A DNA stretch of 64,000 nt from Tenebrio molitor. Lineage: Eukaryota > Arthropoda > Insecta > Coleoptera > Tenebrionidae. The DNA is taken from NCBI RefSeq assembly GCF_963966145.1, contig NC_091053.1:124001-188000 (forward strand). The letters run 5' to 3'. Under the pieces are notes generated by a model, which saw only the letters and a list, made by a program, of their open reading frames with translations, was not told the origin of the DNA and did not search any database. Shown here piece by piece: positions 61,301 to 64,000 of this stretch. The number at the start of each line of letters is the position of its first letter. The stretch's first letter is position 1. Made by a program: the position numbers and the translations under genes.

Positions 61301-64000
61301 CCCGACGGAATTAAAAATGTAAGGCACAATTCATTTTCTAATTTCCGAAAAAAGCTGGCTACTGAAATTAAAATATCCAGCTTTTTTCGGAAATGGCTAA
61401 ACACAAACAAAAGATTTATTTAATGCATGAACAAAAATTACCTCTGAATCATTTTCGATGTTTGTAATGTCACTTAAAGTGTTCATTATGCTAGATTCTT
61501 GAGGCACGCACTCACTTCACGAATTCAAAAAAATCAACAAAAATCGCAACGGAACAGATCAAAACAGCAGCACGATCAAAACTAATAACTTTTAAAACCA
61601 GAGGAACGCAAAACATAGCTCTAAAGATGAAAAATCGCAAATCTAAATGCTTAAACCACTTGACAGCACTGACAGTTTCAAATTTGAAATGTCATATAAT
61701 TTATTTTTTGCGTGGGTTTTATAAGAACCAATGAGAATCAGTGGCGCGAATGTTTCAAGGTATTACCAACACAATCTACGATACTTTGATAATATTTTAA
61801 TGTTATGGTTTGGGGATTTTGTTATCTAAGGATATTTAAAAAAGTGCAATCTATCAGTGGACGGAGTCTAACAACATTTACTGAATATACAGGGTTATTA
61901 TAAATGATTGTAGTCGAAGCAGGCCATGCCCATGTTATGAAATTTTTGCCGCTTTCATGTGAACTGTCAATTTTTGTCACTGTCACTGTAATTTTTTAGG
62001 TGAAAAGTGCACTGATGAGAATTTATTTTTTTTTTAATTTGTACTTCTGACTATTAAATTGATTCCATTGTCCTCAATTTGTCGATATTTACTTCTTACC
62101 TTTTTCATCGCGTTGCGGACAGCACTGATATTTAGTAGTGTTTTTTTTTGGTACAAAATTTGAAGAACATTGCAGATTTCGCGGTTATTCCATCGTTGGA
62201 TGCTCAATATTGAATTTTGGTGCGTTCAGAGATTAATCATTTTTGATACGGCATTTTTTGTTCAAAAAATTTGTGGTGAAGCGGCCCGGTAGTTGTTTCT
62301 AGTGACGTATGGCGTAATTTCAGCAGTTAAACATCGTTTATTCAGCGAAGAAGCAGTGGTGTAGACTCTTACAGTTCTTTTTTTAGAAGTAACCAACGAA
62401 AGTTTGTCCTAGTTTCAAAGTTAGGTTCTTGCGCGCTTGACCACAAATATTTTTTTGAACTCTCGTTATTTTTTTACCTCATCGGAAAACCAAGAAGATT
62501 CACTTTCGTCGTGCACTCGTGCAATAATGTAAAGATCAGAAAAACGGCGCTATGATTTATCGTAATGTTTTCAAGTTCAGTTGAAAAACTCAATTTTTTT
62601 GCATTTCCCACCTGCCTGGTCCATATTTTACGGCCGTTTTGTCGTCGAACAAGATCGACATTTACTTATATCTGTCGTAATTTGATTGCAGTGCCCCAAG
62701 AATTAATCGACCTTCACATCAAACTCTTACGGAAATCGAGGAAGACCGTCTCGAACGAACGCTGGGAAAAGGCGATCATCAAATTCTGTCACGGTTTCTG
62801 CGTCCAGGATGCATGGGAAATCGAACGGTTCGGTTACAAGAAAGCACGACTTTCATCCAAGCTACGTGTTCTTAAAGTAATTCAAATAAATCTGTCTGTC
62901 ATATTTGCTTAAATGTATTTTTTTTGTCGACTCCAGGAACTCCTCGAGATGCAATTCGATTACAACGCCCGCTTCAAGGCGGAAATCAACAAGATGTCAG
63001 CGGAGGAGTTGCGGTCCCAGCCGTTGGGGAAGGATAAACAGGGACACGCCTACTGGTTCCAGAACGACAACAACTGTCAAATCCGTGTGTACAAGGAAGA
63101 TCCGGACGAAGAGACGTGGATTCTGGTCGCCAAGTGAGTATCAGGGCGGAGGTCCGTGGGTCATTTATTTAAATTTCATAAATAATGAAGAGTAGAATAT
63201 CGCCAACATAAGGTTGCACGAGTGTTTTTCAAATTTGCTTAATCGGTATCGTCAAAAACTGAGTTTTTGTGTGTCCAATTTTGTAATAGTGATGATGAGG
63301 TTTCGTGGCGTAGACGAAAAGTGACACTATTGTTGTCCACAGGGACAGAGAGGGTCTCGTTTCTTTGATACACGAGTTGAGCAACGGCGACTCCAAGGTC
63401 AGTTCGGAATCGGCCATCAACGAAGACGACAGCAACAGTTTAGTCGAGAAACCGATAATAGACACGGGTCAGGTGGATTCCTCCTCGTCCGATTCCAATA
63501 AGAAAATGTCTGGTGATTCAGAAAATTCCAGCGAATCGAAAGAATCATCGAAAAAAGAAGAGAACATATCACCTCAAGAAGACGCCCGTTTCGATCAAAA
63601 CGAAGAACAAGGGGAAGAAGATGAAGAACGAAAAGAAAGTAAAATAGAAGACGAGTCGGAAACGACGACTTGCAAGCGTCCCCGCGAGGACGAGGAAGAA
63701 GAGGAGGTCGTGAAAAAGACGAGGCTGGAAGTTGGAAACGAAGTCGTCGGCGAACCCGTCGAGGAACCGGTTATGCTGGTTAAGGGAGAGGGAACCGGCG
63801 CCGAGAACGAGTGCGTGAACCCCATCGTTGGGGAAGAAATCGAGGAGGAAGTGTTGTTTTTCTGCGGGGCCGGCGAGGGTGTCGATTGTCAGACGGGGAA
63901 CGAGGACAAGGCCGCGGACTCTCAACCGACCCAATCGGAAAGCGGTGATTGTAGTGGGAAAAGTACTGGTAGAGACACTAGTGACAGTGATTACGTCAGT
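55326..64000 (+). CDS. RSF1: Remodeling and spacing factor 1, 5' part (runs off window)
   Basis: Exons 55326-55470, 62692-62876, 62937-63133 and 63343-64000 (open at the right edge), all in phase; about 390 residues visible. The start MASDNEASCESDPNFAVICAFMEKFG matches the family N-terminus (PNFAVxCxFxE). Then VPQELIDLHIKLLRK, ERWEKAIIKFC, WEIERFGYKKARLSSKLRVLKELLEMQFD and QPLGKDKQGHAYWFQ-DNNCQIRVYKEDPDEETW follow: the DDT/WHIM-like fold of remodelling subunits. After DREGLVSLIHEL the last exon is a long acidic, serine-rich low-complexity tract; the PHD finger expected in RSF1 would lie beyond the window. In the family RSF1 pairs with the ISWI ATPase (SNF2H) to space nucleosomes and binds modified H2A. 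The first intron is 7.2 kb. Confidence 0.93.
56384..56623. repeat. Inverted-repeat element, tcgcgagyaataaattttgg family, copy 1
   Basis: Left tactgtcgcgagtaataaat, right atttattgctcgcgactgta; arms extend through ttttggtc/gaccaaaa. 240 bases, TA-flanked, non-coding. Confidence 0.82.
57383..57755. repeat. Inverted-repeat element, diverged copy 2
   Basis: Left tacaattgcgatcaataaat, right atttaatgatcgcaatagta; same layout as copy 1 with more mismatches, so older. Confidence 0.65.
58137..59560 (+). mobile_element. 5'-truncated retrotransposon fragment with duplicated 3' end
   Basis: From about 58550 a frame reads RFGGLGIRRISDICLPAFL, typical of the region after the reverse transcriptase in non-LTR elements, and stays open to 59549. 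It carries a Cys/His cluster (CNLCTPHICKC...GTHGLSC, about 58950-59030), then KRPDG and WDVTVVD spaced like a PD-(D/E)XK nuclease core, and ends GNAASIRGTFPDSAILSEIFVL. A second, shorter copy of only the last ~75 codons lies upstream at 58152-58369, so the 3' end is duplicated. The RT itself is missing; between the copies the frame is broken. Clade uncertain: nuclease-bearing lineages such as R2/R4 are candidates. It is a dead insertion in the RSF1 intron. Confidence 0.72.
60008..60269. repeat. Inverted-repeat element ending taccgggtgattttaaat
   Basis: Left taccgggtgattttaaa and right tttaaaatcacccggta complement each other; inner arms gtgacagtttttt / aaaaaaagtcac. 262 bases. A minus-strand 70-codon frame inside has no known domain. 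Confidence 0.8.
60272..60393. repeat. Palindrome with tatcgcggccaaaaaatagt ends
   Basis: Arms of about 50 bases pair almost perfectly (ggacaatacattactgtaga / tctacagtaacgtattgtcc) around a short loop. Terminal motif resembles 18568-18935. It starts two or three bases after the previous element ends. Confidence 0.85.
60697..61066. repeat. Dispersed repeat, copy 2 of 16738-17060
   Basis: Same two blocks as in the INTS3 intron (tcgccaacttttgtttttag; caacagttcaatgtcaaatt) in the same order. Non-coding. Confidence 0.7.
61069..61870 (+). mobile_element. ~800-bp terminal-inverted-repeat DNA element
   Basis: Left end aactctgtccactcatatat and right end atctatcagtggacggagtc pair over about 24 bases with four mismatches. 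Taa precedes the left end and cta follows the right, which would suit a three-base target site but is not exact. It contains one plus-strand ORF (61088-61423). Confidence 0.65.
61088..61423 (+). CDS. Unrecognised 111-codon ORF inside a DNA element
   Basis: Starts MLDINVTKSVRSTLQQID just inside the left terminal repeat and ends KWLNTNKRFI; basic, no signal peptide or membrane segment. No transposase catalytic triad or zinc finger is visible. Its last third spans an 18-bp perfect hairpin (ttccgaaaaaagctgg arms, about 61342-61395). It could be an accessory element protein, a remnant, or a chance frame. Confidence 0.3.
   Translation: MLDINVTKSVRSTLQQIDSARNLKNGKSRFTRDVLLLFCMFAFRKDERKLQYSRSNILGFINTEYFTSDNVPDGIKNVRHNSFSNFRKKLATEIKISSFFRKWLNTNKRFI

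Larger units (their letters stand above)
55471..62691 (+). other. RSF1 intron 1, 7.2 kb, mobile-element rich
   Basis: Donor gtaact, acceptor tttgattgcag. Contains two related palindromes (56384-57755), a truncated retroelement (58137-59560), two adjacent palindromes (60008-60393) and a terminal-inverted-repeat element (61069-61870). Confidence 0.8.

Overview
The window is AT-rich nuclear DNA of an insect. Genes are split by GT-AG introns, there are no operons or ribosome-binding sites, and every conserved gene is a metazoan nuclear protein. Minimal introns cluster at about 42-52 nt (six in HAT1, four in the TPR gene), and intron and intergenic space is full of short palindromic DNA elements. 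Both fit a beetle best, but the order is an inference; only 'insect-like metazoan' is well supported.

Layout, left to right. 1-2355 (+): 3' end of ELL, a Pol II elongation factor. 5570-6483 (+): small TPR protein with two membrane segments and an intact Hsp70/Hsp90 carboxylate clamp. 6484-13805: repeat-filled intergenic space with three related elements almost end to end. 13806-24854 (+): complete INTS3 (Integrator subunit 3, 1045 aa), with a 4.9 kb and a 2.9 kb intron. 25770-29418 (+): Pak3-like p21-activated kinase in two exons. 29755-31486 (-): methionine synthase reductase (MTRR) that lacks the N-terminal flavodoxin domain, convergent with Pak3. 32760-51782 (+): KANSL1/nsl1, scaffold of the NSL histone acetyltransferase complex, divergent from MTRR and with a 13.4 kb first coding intron. 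52737-54306 (-): complete HAT1 (427 aa), convergent with KANSL1. 55326-64000 (+): 5' part of RSF1, a chromatin remodelling and spacing factor, running off the window.

Five of the eight genes (ELL, INTS3, KANSL1, HAT1, RSF1) act in Pol II transcription or chromatin. They work in different complexes, so the grouping may be chance. The genes form two tail-to-tail pairs (Pak3/MTRR, KANSL1/HAT1) and two head-to-head pairs (MTRR/KANSL1, HAT1/RSF1).

The large introns and gaps hold at least twenty inverted-repeat (MITE-like) elements in several families, including a nested case three levels deep, a hairpin with 44-bp identical arms, a truncated retrotransposon with a zinc-knuckle and nuclease-like C-terminus, and an ~800 bp terminal-inverted-repeat element carrying an unrecognised ORF. 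No tRNA, rRNA or CRISPR array was seen. Exon borders were read by eye from splice consensus, phase and protein homology; no search was run.
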